Source: Aeromicrobium sp.
Lineage (GTDB): Bacteria; Actinomycetota; Actinomycetes; Propionibacteriales; Nocardioidaceae
Assembly: GCA_008017265.1 (NCBI GenBank)
Contig: SSHC01000105.1
Span: 1 to 35,008, forward strand
Direction of reading: 5' to 3'
DNA: 35,008 bases
Shown here: piece by piece, positions 15,983-22,816 of the stretch
Position numbering within the stretch: the stretch's first letter is position 1
How the letters are laid out: every line of letters begins with the position of its first letter
Program-made: the position numbers and the translations under genes
The notes under the pieces: generated by a model
What the model was told of the DNA's origin: nothing
The model's database searches: none
Seen by the model: the letters and a program-made list of their open reading frames with translations, nothing else

Positions 15983-17017
15983 CTACTCCGTGGTCTTCGG
16001 ATCTTGATTCGCCGGCGGGGCCGCCTTGGTGAGATCAAGTGCAGGCACCTTCACGAACGGAGGCTTGGCAACAACCGGTTCAGCACCTTCCTTAGGTTTG
16101 CCGCCTTGGGTGTCGCTCTCTTCAGTCATCAACTGCGGGAATACGTTCCAAGCAGGCGCACCGGTTTCGAGTTGACTTGGCACCCATACTCCAGTAGTCG
16201 GGCAGTCGTAGGCCTCGTCCGTCGTTTCTGGTGACTGCACCCATTCGAGGCAGCCACTTTCGCCTTCGATCGAGGCAATCACAGGGTTGCCGTCTTGATC
16301 GAATAGTTGCACCTGCGGGATCAACGTTCCGTTGGCATCGTAGGCAAATAGGTTGGTTACTTGGGTTCCGCCAAGGTAGAGGCCCACTGGGTCGGGGTCG
16401 CCGTAGGTGGTGTCTGAGGGATCCGCCTGTTGGGCCAGGAGTTGCTGATTCAGTGAGCCACCCACAAGGAAAAGCGCGAACACCGCGAATAAGTTTCCAG
16501 CCGTGATCACGCCCCGCATGATCCGCCCCCAGGAACGAAGGCCGAGCCAGACGCTACCCCCGATAAGCGCCAAGGCGAAGATGCCGCCGAGGAAGCTGGT
16601 GGGAAGAAGTGCCCAACTCCCCAGAACCGGTAGGGCGAAGAGTTGGTAGGCGAGATAGCCACGCAGCACCCACCAGGCCGGACGCAGGCTGACGAAAAAG
16701 TCGAGCATTGCCGCACCAGCGGGTGATTGTCGGATGGAAACGGCCAAGGCCGACAAGCGAGTCGAGATTGCCCGATTAGCGCGCGAAAGGGCTGTTCCGG
16801 TCGGCACTGCGTCGGGGAGCCCCGCTGCTTGGCGCAGTTCTTTCGCATAGCTGGCCGGGTCCGAGAGAGGCTGCCCGCCATTTTCTTGCCATGATTCGGC
16901 AAGATCGGCTTCGAGCCCCTCGGTGAGTTCGTCGACGTCGTCCGCCGGCAGGTCGGCCAGCGCTTCGCGTACCGCGGCAGCGTAGGCGCGAGTATCGGTG
17001 AGTGGTGTGGTGTTCAT
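15983..17017 (-). CDS. HAAS-like domain membrane protein, partner of PadR regulator
   Basis: A 344-residue membrane protein. The N-terminal AYAAAVREALADLPADDVDELTEGLEADLAES followed by YAKELRQAAGLPDA resembles the HAAS (DUF1700-like) helical domain found next to PadR regulators. Three to four membrane segments follow (about residues 105-195). The C-terminal half is a polar domain with a Cys pair (SGCLEWVQSP, YDCPTTG) that may be extracytoplasmic, ending in a Pro/Lys-rich tail. ATG 17017 overlaps the PadR stop as ATGA, so the two are co-translated. Known PadR-HAAS pairs often control envelope stress or transporters; the function here is unknown. The longer track start at 17068 would run into padR. 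Confidence 0.65.
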   Translation of the reverse strand: MNTTPLTDTRAYAAAVREALADLPADDVDELTEGLEADLAESWQENGGQPLSDPASYAKELRQAAGLPDAVPTGTALSRANRAISTRLSALAVSIRQSPAGAAMLDFFVSLRPAWWVLRGYLAYQLFALPVLGSWALLPTSFLGGIFALALIGGSVWLGLRSWGRIMRGVITAGNLFAVFALFLVGGSLNQQLLAQQADPSDTTYGDPDPVGLYLGGTQVTNLFAYDANGTLIPQVQLFDQDGNPVIASIEGESGCLEWVQSPETTDEAYDCPTTGVWVPSQLETGAPAWNVFPQLMTEESDTQGGKPKEGAEPVVAKPPFVKVPALDLTKAAPPANQDPKTTE

Positions 17018-17340
17018 GCTGCAACTCCTGTGAGCAAGCGGTCCATAGTTCGTGAAAATTCGTTCCAACTCCGGCGTTGTTCGTCGAGTTTCGTTCGGCC
17101 CTGATCAGTGATTCCGTAGTACTTACGGTGTGGGCCCTCTTCGGAGGGAACCACATATGACGTCAGCGCCCCGGCCGAATAAAGGCGACGCAAAGTTCCG
17201 TAAACCGAGGCATCTCCGACTTCAGTCAGGCCCGCGCTGCGCAAGCGACGCACGACGTCATAGCCGTAGCCGTCTTCCGTCTCGACCACCGCGAGAACCG
17301 CGACGTCGAGCACTCCTTTGAGTAACTGTGTGGCATCCAT
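17014..17340 (-). CDS. PadR family transcriptional regulator
   Basis: A 108-residue PadR-type winged helix repressor. MDATQLLKGVLDVAVLAVVETEDGYGYDVVRRLRSAGL begins with the family's LLKGxLxxxVLxxL and GYxI motifs. DASVYGTLRRLYSAGALTSYVV is the recognition helix and wing, and GPHRKYYGITDQGRTKL the second wing. The track ORF extends to 17562, but the conserved domain starts at ATG 17340, which lies 7 bases after TACTGT. It is the first gene of a two-gene operon with the HAAS-like membrane protein (ATGA overlap). The likely target is its own promoter. Confidence 0.92.
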   Translation of the reverse strand: MDATQLLKGVLDVAVLAVVETEDGYGYDVVRRLRSAGLTEVGDASVYGTLRRLYSAGALTSYVVPSEEGPHRKYYGITDQGRTKLDEQRRSWNEFSRTMDRLLTGVAA

Positions 17341-17347
17341 GCAGACG

Positions 17348-17353
17348 ACAGTA
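17348..17353 (-). promoter_or_regulatory. Putative -10 TACTGT of the padR operon
   Basis: TACTGT ends 7 bases before ATG 17340; leaderless spacing. Confidence 0.4.
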
Positions 17354-17427
17354 CCACGCAATGCAAAGTAGTGCGCACAGCGTAAGTACCGGCGTGTTCG
17401 CCCGTAAACCTCCGAGTCATCAACCGT

Positions 17428-17433
17428 TAGGAT
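17428..17433 (+). promoter_or_regulatory. Putative -10 TAGGAT of trmB
   Basis: TAGGAT ends 7 bases before the GTG start at 17441; leaderless spacing. Confidence 0.45.
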
Positions 17434-17440
17434 CAATCCC

Positions 17441-18175
17441 GTGACTGCTCCCACTCGCGAACCCGCAAACCCACGATTCCACAAGGAAATCGTTTCCTTC
17501 ACGCGTCGCGGCGGCCGTCTCACCGAGCGCCAACAGGACGCCTGGGACGACCTTGCAAGCACCTACGTTCTCGATATCCCCCGGCACACCTCAAGCACAT
17601 CCGTTGACCCCGAGTTCCAACTCGATCTCACCGAAACCTTTGGGCGAGAAGCATCCACGATCATGGAAATCGGTAGCGGGCGAGGCGAAGCACTCGTCCA
17701 TGCCGCACATGAGAATCCAGACATCAACTTCCTAGGGCTTGAGGTCTATATCCCCGGGGTGGCCCAAGCGCTCGTGACGATGCGACACCTCGGCGTTACG
17801 AACATCCGGTTCGCCATCGTTGATGCCGCCGCCGCGCTCGCCACGATGCTGCCTGCTGCCAGCCTCGACGAACTGCGTATCTGGTTCCCCGACCCGTGGC
17901 ACAAGAAACGCCACCACAAGCGTCGCCTCATCACCGACGATTTCGTTCCCCTCGCCGCCCGCGTCGTCAAACCCAACGGAGTCTGGCGGCTCGCCACCGA
18001 CTGGCAAGAGTATGCCGACCAAATGCACGAGGTACTCCTGAGCGCCACCGGTTTCGAATACTCAGGCGTATGGGATGAGCGATTCGACGACCGCCCCATC
18101 ACCCGTTTCGAAGGAAAAGGAATCGCTGCCGGACGCGAGATTCGCGACTTGAGCGCGCGTAGGATCAACCCATGA
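17441..18175 (+). CDS. trmB: tRNA (guanine-N7-)-methyltransferase
   Basis: A 244-residue SAM-dependent enzyme that makes m7G46 in the variable loop of tRNA. IMEIGSGRGEALVHAA is the SAM-binding motif, FLGLEVYIPGVAQAL the acidic second motif, and LRIWFPDPWHKKRHHKRRL the TrmB signature. The tail VKPNGVWRLATDWQEYADQM and PITRFEGKGIAAGREI is also typical. Length is normal. The GTG start is 7 bases after TAGGAT. The next gene starts within the stop (ATGA). Confidence 0.96.
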   Translation: MTAPTREPANPRFHKEIVSFTRRGGRLTERQQDAWDDLASTYVLDIPRHTSSTSVDPEFQLDLTETFGREASTIMEIGSGRGEALVHAAHENPDINFLGLEVYIPGVAQALVTMRHLGVTNIRFAIVDAAAALATMLPAASLDELRIWFPDPWHKKRHHKRRLITDDFVPLAARVVKPNGVWRLATDWQEYADQMHEVLLSATGFEYSGVWDERFDDRPITRFEGKGIAAGREIRDLSARRINP

Positions 18176-18630
18176 CGCATCTTCCCGTTGCCGCACTGCT
18201 CGGAATCGAATCAGGTTCACGTGTCTGGCTCATCGGCGACACGGTCGAAGAGTCATCCTTGCTTGATCCGCTGCCAGACGGGGTCGAGATTTTCACCACC
18301 CACGACTTCGTCGATCACGCCACAGACGACGTCCAAGACCAAACCTGGGGTGCGGTTTTCCTTGAGCCAGAGCCTGAAGCACCGCACGAGCAAACCCGCC
18401 CACACGGCATCAATACGGCCGTGATCGTGGTTTCACACCCCCAAGAGTTTCACCGGACACTCGACGAAACCCTCCCGCGGATGGGCTCAGTGGCACGTGC
18501 CTGGATTCTGTATGCGGCGCAAACTCTGCCAACCGACGTCGTTACCACTGGTATCAGTGACTACGGCTGGTCACCGGCAGAGACGTTCCCCGTTAACGAC
18601 ACGTGGCAGGCCTTGCGCATCACGCAATAG
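18172..18630 (+). CDS. Conserved-looking hypothetical protein, DUF3052-like layout
   Basis: A 152-residue protein I do not recognise with confidence. It opens AALLGIESGSRVWLIGD, has a central acidic linker and a second half SVARAWILYAAQTLPTDVV followed by DYGWSPAETFPVNDTWQALRI. This two-lobed order (an LGI-x-G-x-x-V opening and a closing W-containing LRI strand) recalls actinobacterial DUF3052 proteins, but that is an impression. There is no signal peptide or membrane segment. The ATG overlaps the trmB stop by four bases (ATGA), so the two are translationally coupled. It converges on glpD with 6 bases between them. Confidence 0.65.
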   Translation: MTHLPVAALLGIESGSRVWLIGDTVEESSLLDPLPDGVEIFTTHDFVDHATDDVQDQTWGAVFLEPEPEAPHEQTRPHGINTAVIVVSHPQEFHRTLDETLPRMGSVARAWILYAAQTLPTDVVTTGISDYGWSPAETFPVNDTWQALRITQ

Positions 18631-18636
18631 CGGCCA

Positions 18637-20172
18637 TCACGCTTCGCCGCGAACTGCCGCCAGCGCCCACTCAGCAACGCCCACAGCTGTCTCGCGATCG
18701 TCTGCACACATGCCCAAACGAGTGCGCCGATCTACTAGGTCGTCAATGCTCATGGCGCCTTCGTGTCGCAAGCCGAACAAGAACTGGGCCGCGCTCAAAT
18801 CAAGTCCGGGCCCGATCCGTTTGAGTAGTTCCGGATTCGCGCCGGCTTGCGCAACAACATCTTCTGCTTCGCTGCCATGCGCAGCCCTGATCCATGAAGG
18901 TACCCACGCTGCGCGCGACGTGCCCGAACCGACGAGTCCGAGCGTGGCCGTACGACATGGTCGCGGCAGGAATCGACCCGCGATCAACGCAGCATCGACT
19001 GCCTCCTCTGCCATCGCCCGGTAGGTCGTGAGTTTGCCGCCCGTCACGGTGACCATCCCGCTCGCGTCAGTGGTCACCAGATGCCGACGAGACACGTCTG
19101 CGCTATCGGTTTCGCCGTGGTCCACGAGCGGCCTCAAACCCGCGAACGTTCCCCGCACGTCGGCCCGCGTGAGCGGAGTTTCCAACGCCATGTTGATCGT
19201 CGACAAGAGAAAATCAATCTCAGGCTCGGTCGCGTGAGGAACGTCTACCACCGAATCAGTCTCAACGTCCGTGAGGCCAATGTGTGCCCTGCCGTGTGGT
19301 GCTTCAATCGCGAAAACAAACCGGGACGTTGAACCCTCAACTCCGACTGTGAGTGAACCCATAAGTCCCCCAAGCGCCGATTGATTCACGATGATGTGCG
19401 AGCCCCTGCTCGGACGAATCCGAATGTCCGGGTTGAGTTGCCCGGCCCACACGCCCGTCGAGTTAATGACGACTCGGGCCTTGACCTCAAAGTCGGCACC
19501 AGACACGGTGTCGCGAACCGTGATGCAGGTGCCAGTGGCTTCACGAACATCGCACCTCGTCAAGATTTTGGCGCCGTGAGCAGCTGCCGTGCGCGCCACC
19601 GCGATGACGAGCCGCGCGTCATCGAAAAGGTTTCCATCCCATTGGAGAAGCCCGCCGCGCAAGCCCTCTTGCTTCACGCCAGCCGAATAGGCGCGAACTT
19701 CGTCGGCACTGATTCGTCGCGAGTTCGGCAAGAAGTGAACCGGCGTTTTCGCGGCCCGGCGCAAGGTGTCGCCCGCCAAGAAACCGGCTCGAATCAACAA
19801 CTCGCTTCTGCGATCCATGTCCTGCAACAGCGGGAACCAGGTCGGCATGGGACGCACGAGATGCGGGGCGATGTGCTGGATAAGTCGGCCACGTTCCACC
19901 GCGCTTTCGTGGGCCACCGCGAAGTCTCCGTGAGCGAGATACCGCAATCCGCCATGTACGAGTTTGGAGCTCCAACGGCTCGTACCAAATGCAAGATCTT
20001 CTTTTTCAAACAGTGCAACCGACAAGCCTCGACTCGCAGCGTCGAGGGCAACTCCTGCGCCTGTGATGCCACCGCCAATGACGATCACGTCGAGTATTGA
20101 ACCCGACGCAATGTCATCGAGTTCGCGCTCGCGTCGCGCAACGTTCAGGGAGGCAGAGCTGCGTTCAGCCAT
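18637..20172 (-). CDS. glpD: Glycerol-3-phosphate dehydrogenase (FAD-dependent)
   Basis: A 511-residue flavoenzyme that oxidises sn-glycerol 3-phosphate to dihydroxyacetone phosphate and feeds electrons to the quinone pool. DVIVIGGGITGAGVALDAASRGLSVALFEKEDLAFGTS is the FAD-binding fold and WSSKLVHGGLRYL a GlpD signature. RPSRGSHIIVN and FAGLRPLVD follow, then VTVTGGKLTTYRAMAEEAVDAAL, the second FAD motif. The C-terminal helical domain is shorter than in E. coli GlpD but normal for actinobacteria. The enzyme is usually peripheral on the cytoplasmic membrane. No glpF or glpK is adjacent. ATG 20172 lies 7 bases after TAGAAT without a ribosome site. Confidence 0.93.
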   Translation of the reverse strand: MAERSSASLNVARRERELDDIASGSILDVIVIGGGITGAGVALDAASRGLSVALFEKEDLAFGTSRWSSKLVHGGLRYLAHGDFAVAHESAVERGRLIQHIAPHLVRPMPTWFPLLQDMDRRSELLIRAGFLAGDTLRRAAKTPVHFLPNSRRISADEVRAYSAGVKQEGLRGGLLQWDGNLFDDARLVIAVARTAAAHGAKILTRCDVREATGTCITVRDTVSGADFEVKARVVINSTGVWAGQLNPDIRIRPSRGSHIIVNQSALGGLMGSLTVGVEGSTSRFVFAIEAPHGRAHIGLTDVETDSVVDVPHATEPEIDFLLSTINMALETPLTRADVRGTFAGLRPLVDHGETDSADVSRRHLVTTDASGMVTVTGGKLTTYRAMAEEAVDAALIAGRFLPRPCRTATLGLVGSGTSRAAWVPSWIRAAHGSEAEDVVAQAGANPELLKRIGPGLDLSAAQFLFGLRHEGAMSIDDLVDRRTRLGMCADDRETAVGVAEWALAAVRGEA

Positions 20173-20179
20173 GCGTGCG

Positions 20180-20185
20180 ATTCTA
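20180..20185 (-). promoter_or_regulatory. Putative -10 TAGAAT of glpD
   Basis: TAGAAT ends 7 bases before ATG 20172; leaderless spacing. Confidence 0.45.
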
Positions 20186-20226
20186 GTTAATGGAGGGCGT
20201 CACGGTCGATGCTCAGAAGGAAAATC

Positions 20227-21414
20227 ATGAAACTGTCTGCACGAGCCCACAGCATCGAGCCCTTTCATGCCTTGGCGATCGGGCAAGCCGCAGCCGGAAT
20301 GGAGTCGGCCGGTCAGCGCGTCATCAAACTCAGTATCGGTGAACCTGATTTCGGGGCTCCTGCTGCTGTTCGCGAGGCCATGCGGACTGTCATGGACGGC
20401 CGCCCCCTCCCATATACCCCCGCACTTGGCATCAGCGAACTTCGTGAAGCGATTGCCAACTTTTATCTGAACCGCCACGGTGTCATCGTCGATCCTGCTC
20501 GGATTGCCATCACGTCTGGCGCCTCGGCCGCGTTACTGCTCGCCCTCGCGGCCACCACTGATGTTGGCGACGAGGTACTCATGGCGGACCCGTCGTATCC
20601 GTGCAATCGCGAAATGGTGAACGCATTCGGTGGGGTCGTTCGACTCGCCCCGACCTCACCGGCCACGCGCTACCAATTGAGTGTCGAGGCTTTGCTCGAT
20701 ACCTGGACCGACGCCACCAACGCCGTGATGATCGCGTCGCCATCGAATCCGACCGGCACCTCCATCGAACCGACAGAACTTGCCGCGATGTGTCAGATCG
20801 CGCGCGAACGAAATGCTTGGCGCATCGTCGACGAAATCTACCTCGACCTCGCTGACGACGCAGCTGACGGAAGCACAGCCCAGACCGTCCTCGCCCACGA
20901 TCCGGACGCAATCGTGATTAGCAGTTTTTCCAAATACTTTTCGATGACGGGTTGGCGACTGGGCTGGGCGGTGTTGCCCGAAGAACTGGTGGAGGTCTTC
21001 GAGCGCATGTCGATGCACTATTTCTTGTGCGCCTCGGCCCCTGTCCAGTTCGCCGCACTTGCTGCGTTTAGTCCCGAAGCACTCGCTGAATGCGAATCAC
21101 GCAAAGTCGAATTGTTGGAACGGCGCACCCTCGTTCTTGCCACGTTAGAAGGCTCGCGTTTGCAGGTCCATGCGATTCCCGATGGCGCGTTCTATATTTA
21201 CATTGACGTCAGCGCAACCGGGCTGGATTCGTGGACGTTTTGTGAACGAGCGCTGGCCGAAGCGCACGTCGCGCTCACCCCTGGTCGAGATTTCGCTACC
21301 GAAACGGCCGACACGCATGTGCGATTGTCGTATGCGGCCTCGCGTGAAGACCTGATTGAGGCATGTCGGAGACTGAGCGAGTTTGTCGCAACGCTGCCCG
21401 AAGTGCGCGCATGA
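20227..21414 (+). CDS. Class I/II pyridoxal-phosphate aminotransferase
   Basis: A 395-residue fold type I aminotransferase of the aspartate-aminotransferase superfamily. Motifs are VIKLSIGEPDFGAP, YTPALGISELREAIA (substrate arm), SGASAALLLALAAT (phosphate loop), ASPSNPTGT, WRIVDEIYLDL (cofactor Asp), SSFSKYFSMTGWRLGW (Schiff-base Lys) and the terminal DTHVRLSYA (substrate carboxylate Arg). It may use aspartate, aromatic or branched amino acids; the exact substrate is open. I chose ATG 20227 over the track's 20209 because AAGGA lies 6 bases upstream. The gene is divergent from glpD. Confidence 0.9.
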   Translation: MKLSARAHSIEPFHALAIGQAAAGMESAGQRVIKLSIGEPDFGAPAAVREAMRTVMDGRPLPYTPALGISELREAIANFYLNRHGVIVDPARIAITSGASAALLLALAATTDVGDEVLMADPSYPCNREMVNAFGGVVRLAPTSPATRYQLSVEALLDTWTDATNAVMIASPSNPTGTSIEPTELAAMCQIARERNAWRIVDEIYLDLADDAADGSTAQTVLAHDPDAIVISSFSKYFSMTGWRLGWAVLPEELVEVFERMSMHYFLCASAPVQFAALAAFSPEALAECESRKVELLERRTLVLATLEGSRLQVHAIPDGAFYIYIDVSATGLDSWTFCERALAEAHVALTPGRDFATETADTHVRLSYAASREDLIEACRRLSEFVATLPEVRA

Positions 21415-21424
21415 TGCACAACGG

Positions 21425-22045
21425 TTAGGCGTCTTGCCAGATCTGGCCCGTAACTTCGAACTCGATTCGGTCGAGGTCGCTAAGGTCACGCACCGCCACC
21501 GCGAACTGAACGTCTGCCCCATAATCAACGCCGGTAACGGTGCCTAGATAGTGCAATCGGTGCTCGAGTGCTCCCGCTTGAGCGTGACTCGCCCGAACCT
21601 CCACTGCATGCCACAGTTCACGTTGTCTCACCCCAGCCGCATCGAGTGCCTCTGCTGCCGAATCGCCATAGGCCCGCGTCAATCCCCCGGTGCCGAGCAG
21701 CGTGCCACCGAACCATCGCGTCACCACCACTGCCACATCGACAAGGTCTCGACCCGAGATCGCATCCAGAATCGGCCGCCCGGCCGTGCCCGACGGTTCA
21801 CCGTCGTCGTTGCTACGCCGCACAGTGCCATCAGGCCCGAGCACAAATGCTGTGCAGTGATGTCGAGCATCGTGGTGCATCGCCCGAGTGTCCGCGAAAA
21901 ACTGACGCGCTTGTTCTTCGGATTCCACCCGCATGACCTGCGCACGAAACCGCGATCGCTGCACCACGGTCTCTGCCTCGACGAGACCGCGGACGGGCAG
22001 ATCGACCGTGCGGTAGGTGGCCCCTGATGTGCTGGGTTCGTTCAC
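21425..22045 (-). CDS. YigZ / IMPACT family protein
   Basis: A 206-residue protein of the YigZ/IMPACT family. The core signature SNDDGEPSGTAGRPILDAI is present, followed by VVVTRWFGGTLLGTGGLTRAYGDSAAEALDAAGV and a C-terminal ferredoxin-like domain. Eukaryotic IMPACT inhibits Gcn2 signalling; the bacterial role is unclear, though a ribosome or translation link has been suggested. The start is GTG 12 bases after the CueP-like gene's stop, so both are probably co-transcribed. Confidence 0.93.
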   Translation of the reverse strand: MNEPSTSGATYRTVDLPVRGLVEAETVVQRSRFRAQVMRVESEEQARQFFADTRAMHHDARHHCTAFVLGPDGTVRRSNDDGEPSGTAGRPILDAISGRDLVDVAVVVTRWFGGTLLGTGGLTRAYGDSAAEALDAAGVRQRELWHAVEVRASHAQAGALEHRLHYLGTVTGVDYGADVQFAVAVRDLSDLDRIEFEVTGQIWQDA

Positions 22046-22057
22046 GCCTGTTCGCGC

Positions 22058-22654
22058 TCAACTCAGTTTCACGTCGGTGACGCAGGTGGGCGAATCGCCG
22101 CGGGTCGAGATCGATACGGTGGCGCTTTTCCCTTCGGATTCAACCTGCAAAGTGAAGTCCCTGTCGCGTGGCAACCACATGCCATAGAAACCGTTGTCGA
22201 ACGTTTTCGTCGTTTCAGACACGAACTGTTCGCCGCTCTCCTGATCCGTCACGGTGACGTGCATCGGCGTATTGCGAAGTTCGCCTAGGCACGTCGTCAA
22301 ACTATGAAACGTACATGGGTGGGTCTTGGTGAGGTAAGGCGCAAACGAGACGTAGAACGCGTCGCTGGGAAACTCCAACTTCTTTTCGTTCTTGTTCTCG
22401 TCGGACAACACAAGCGATGTGGCGCGTACCGAGGCCATGAGTCCGTCGGGACGTTTGTCAACAGGCAAGCGATCGAGGGCATCCACAGTTTCTCGCCCAT
22501 CGAGGCCATCGGCACCCACCTCAGCCAGCATCGACTGGATGCTCGGATCGGCCTTCGCCTCGTTCGCGCTGGGCGTCCCGCAGGCAGTCAGCAGGGCGAA
22601 CCCCGCAACCCAAAGGACAACGCGCCAAGGTGTCTGCTTGATTTTTCGGCTCAC
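22058..22654 (-). CDS. CueP-type copper-binding lipoprotein
   Basis: A 198-residue exported lipoprotein resembling Salmonella CueP, a periplasmic copper-binding protein. The signal peptide ends in the lipobox LLTAC (Cys 25). The mature part shows the family features LDRLPVDKRPDGLMASVR, FYVSFAPYL, THPCTFHSLTTCLGEL with two Cys eight apart (about 114 and 122), TKTFDNGFYGMWLPRD and a final SPTCVTD (about 191); these three Cys match the metal-binding Cys of CueP. Proposed role: copper binding or supply at the outer face of the membrane. The GTG start sits 6 bases after TAGGCT. YigZ follows 12 bases downstream. Confidence 0.88.
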   Translation of the reverse strand: MSRKIKQTPWRVVLWVAGFALLTACGTPSANEAKADPSIQSMLAEVGADGLDGRETVDALDRLPVDKRPDGLMASVRATSLVLSDENKNEKKLEFPSDAFYVSFAPYLTKTHPCTFHSLTTCLGELRNTPMHVTVTDQESGEQFVSETTKTFDNGFYGMWLPRDRDFTLQVESEGKSATVSISTRGDSPTCVTDVKLS

Positions 22655-22660
22655 ATTGAC

Positions 22661-22666
22661 AGCCTA
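22661..22666 (-). promoter_or_regulatory. Putative -10 TAGGCT of the CueP-like gene
   Basis: TAGGCT ends 6 bases before the GTG start at 22654; leaderless spacing. It lies just beyond the tRNA 3' hairpin. Confidence 0.5.
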
Positions 22667-22674
22667 GTTCGCGG

Positions 22675-22695
22675 CACCGCGATAGAAACGCGGTG
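22675..22695 (-). terminator. Hairpin directly after the tRNA (possible terminator)
   Basis: CACCGCG (22675-22681) and CGCGGTG (22689-22695) form a perfect 7-pair stem with a 7-base loop, three bases beyond the tRNA 3' end. No T-run follows, so it could be a weak terminator or a 3'-processing barrier. Confidence 0.45.
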
Positions 22696-22698
22696 TCG

Positions 22699-22771
22699 TG
22701 CTCCCGGCGGGACTCGAACCCGCACTGGGACGGGTTTAAGCCGTCTGCCTCTGCCATTGGGCTACGGGAGC
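22699..22771 (-). tRNA. tRNA with anticodon UAA (leucine by code), class I short variable region
   Basis: A 73-base cloverleaf on the minus strand. The acceptor stem GCTCCCG/CGGGAGC, anticodon stem GACGG/CCGTC and T stem GCGGG/CCCGC are fully paired. The T loop is TTCGAGT, the D loop contains GG, and the discriminator is A; CCA is not encoded. The anticodon loop CTTAAAC gives anticodon UAA at 22736-22738, reading the leucine codon UUA. The variable region is only five bases (CCAGT), whereas bacterial leucine tRNAs normally have a long variable arm. Fold and gene are secure; the amino acid is assigned by anticodon only. Confidence 0.85.
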
Positions 22772-22779
22772 CAGAGACC

Positions 22780-22785
22780 AGCCTA
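22780..22785 (-). promoter_or_regulatory. Putative -10 TAGGCT of the tRNA
   Basis: TAGGCT ends 8 bases before the tRNA 5' end, so transcription would begin at or next to the mature end. Confidence 0.45.
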
Positions 22786-22816
22786 AACCTAGCCGAGCCT
22801 GCGCAAGCGACTCAGG

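Noticed and set aside
19381-20100. 239-residue plus-strand ORF opposite glpD
   Set aside because: Antisense frame without domains; glpD motifs are clear on the other strand.
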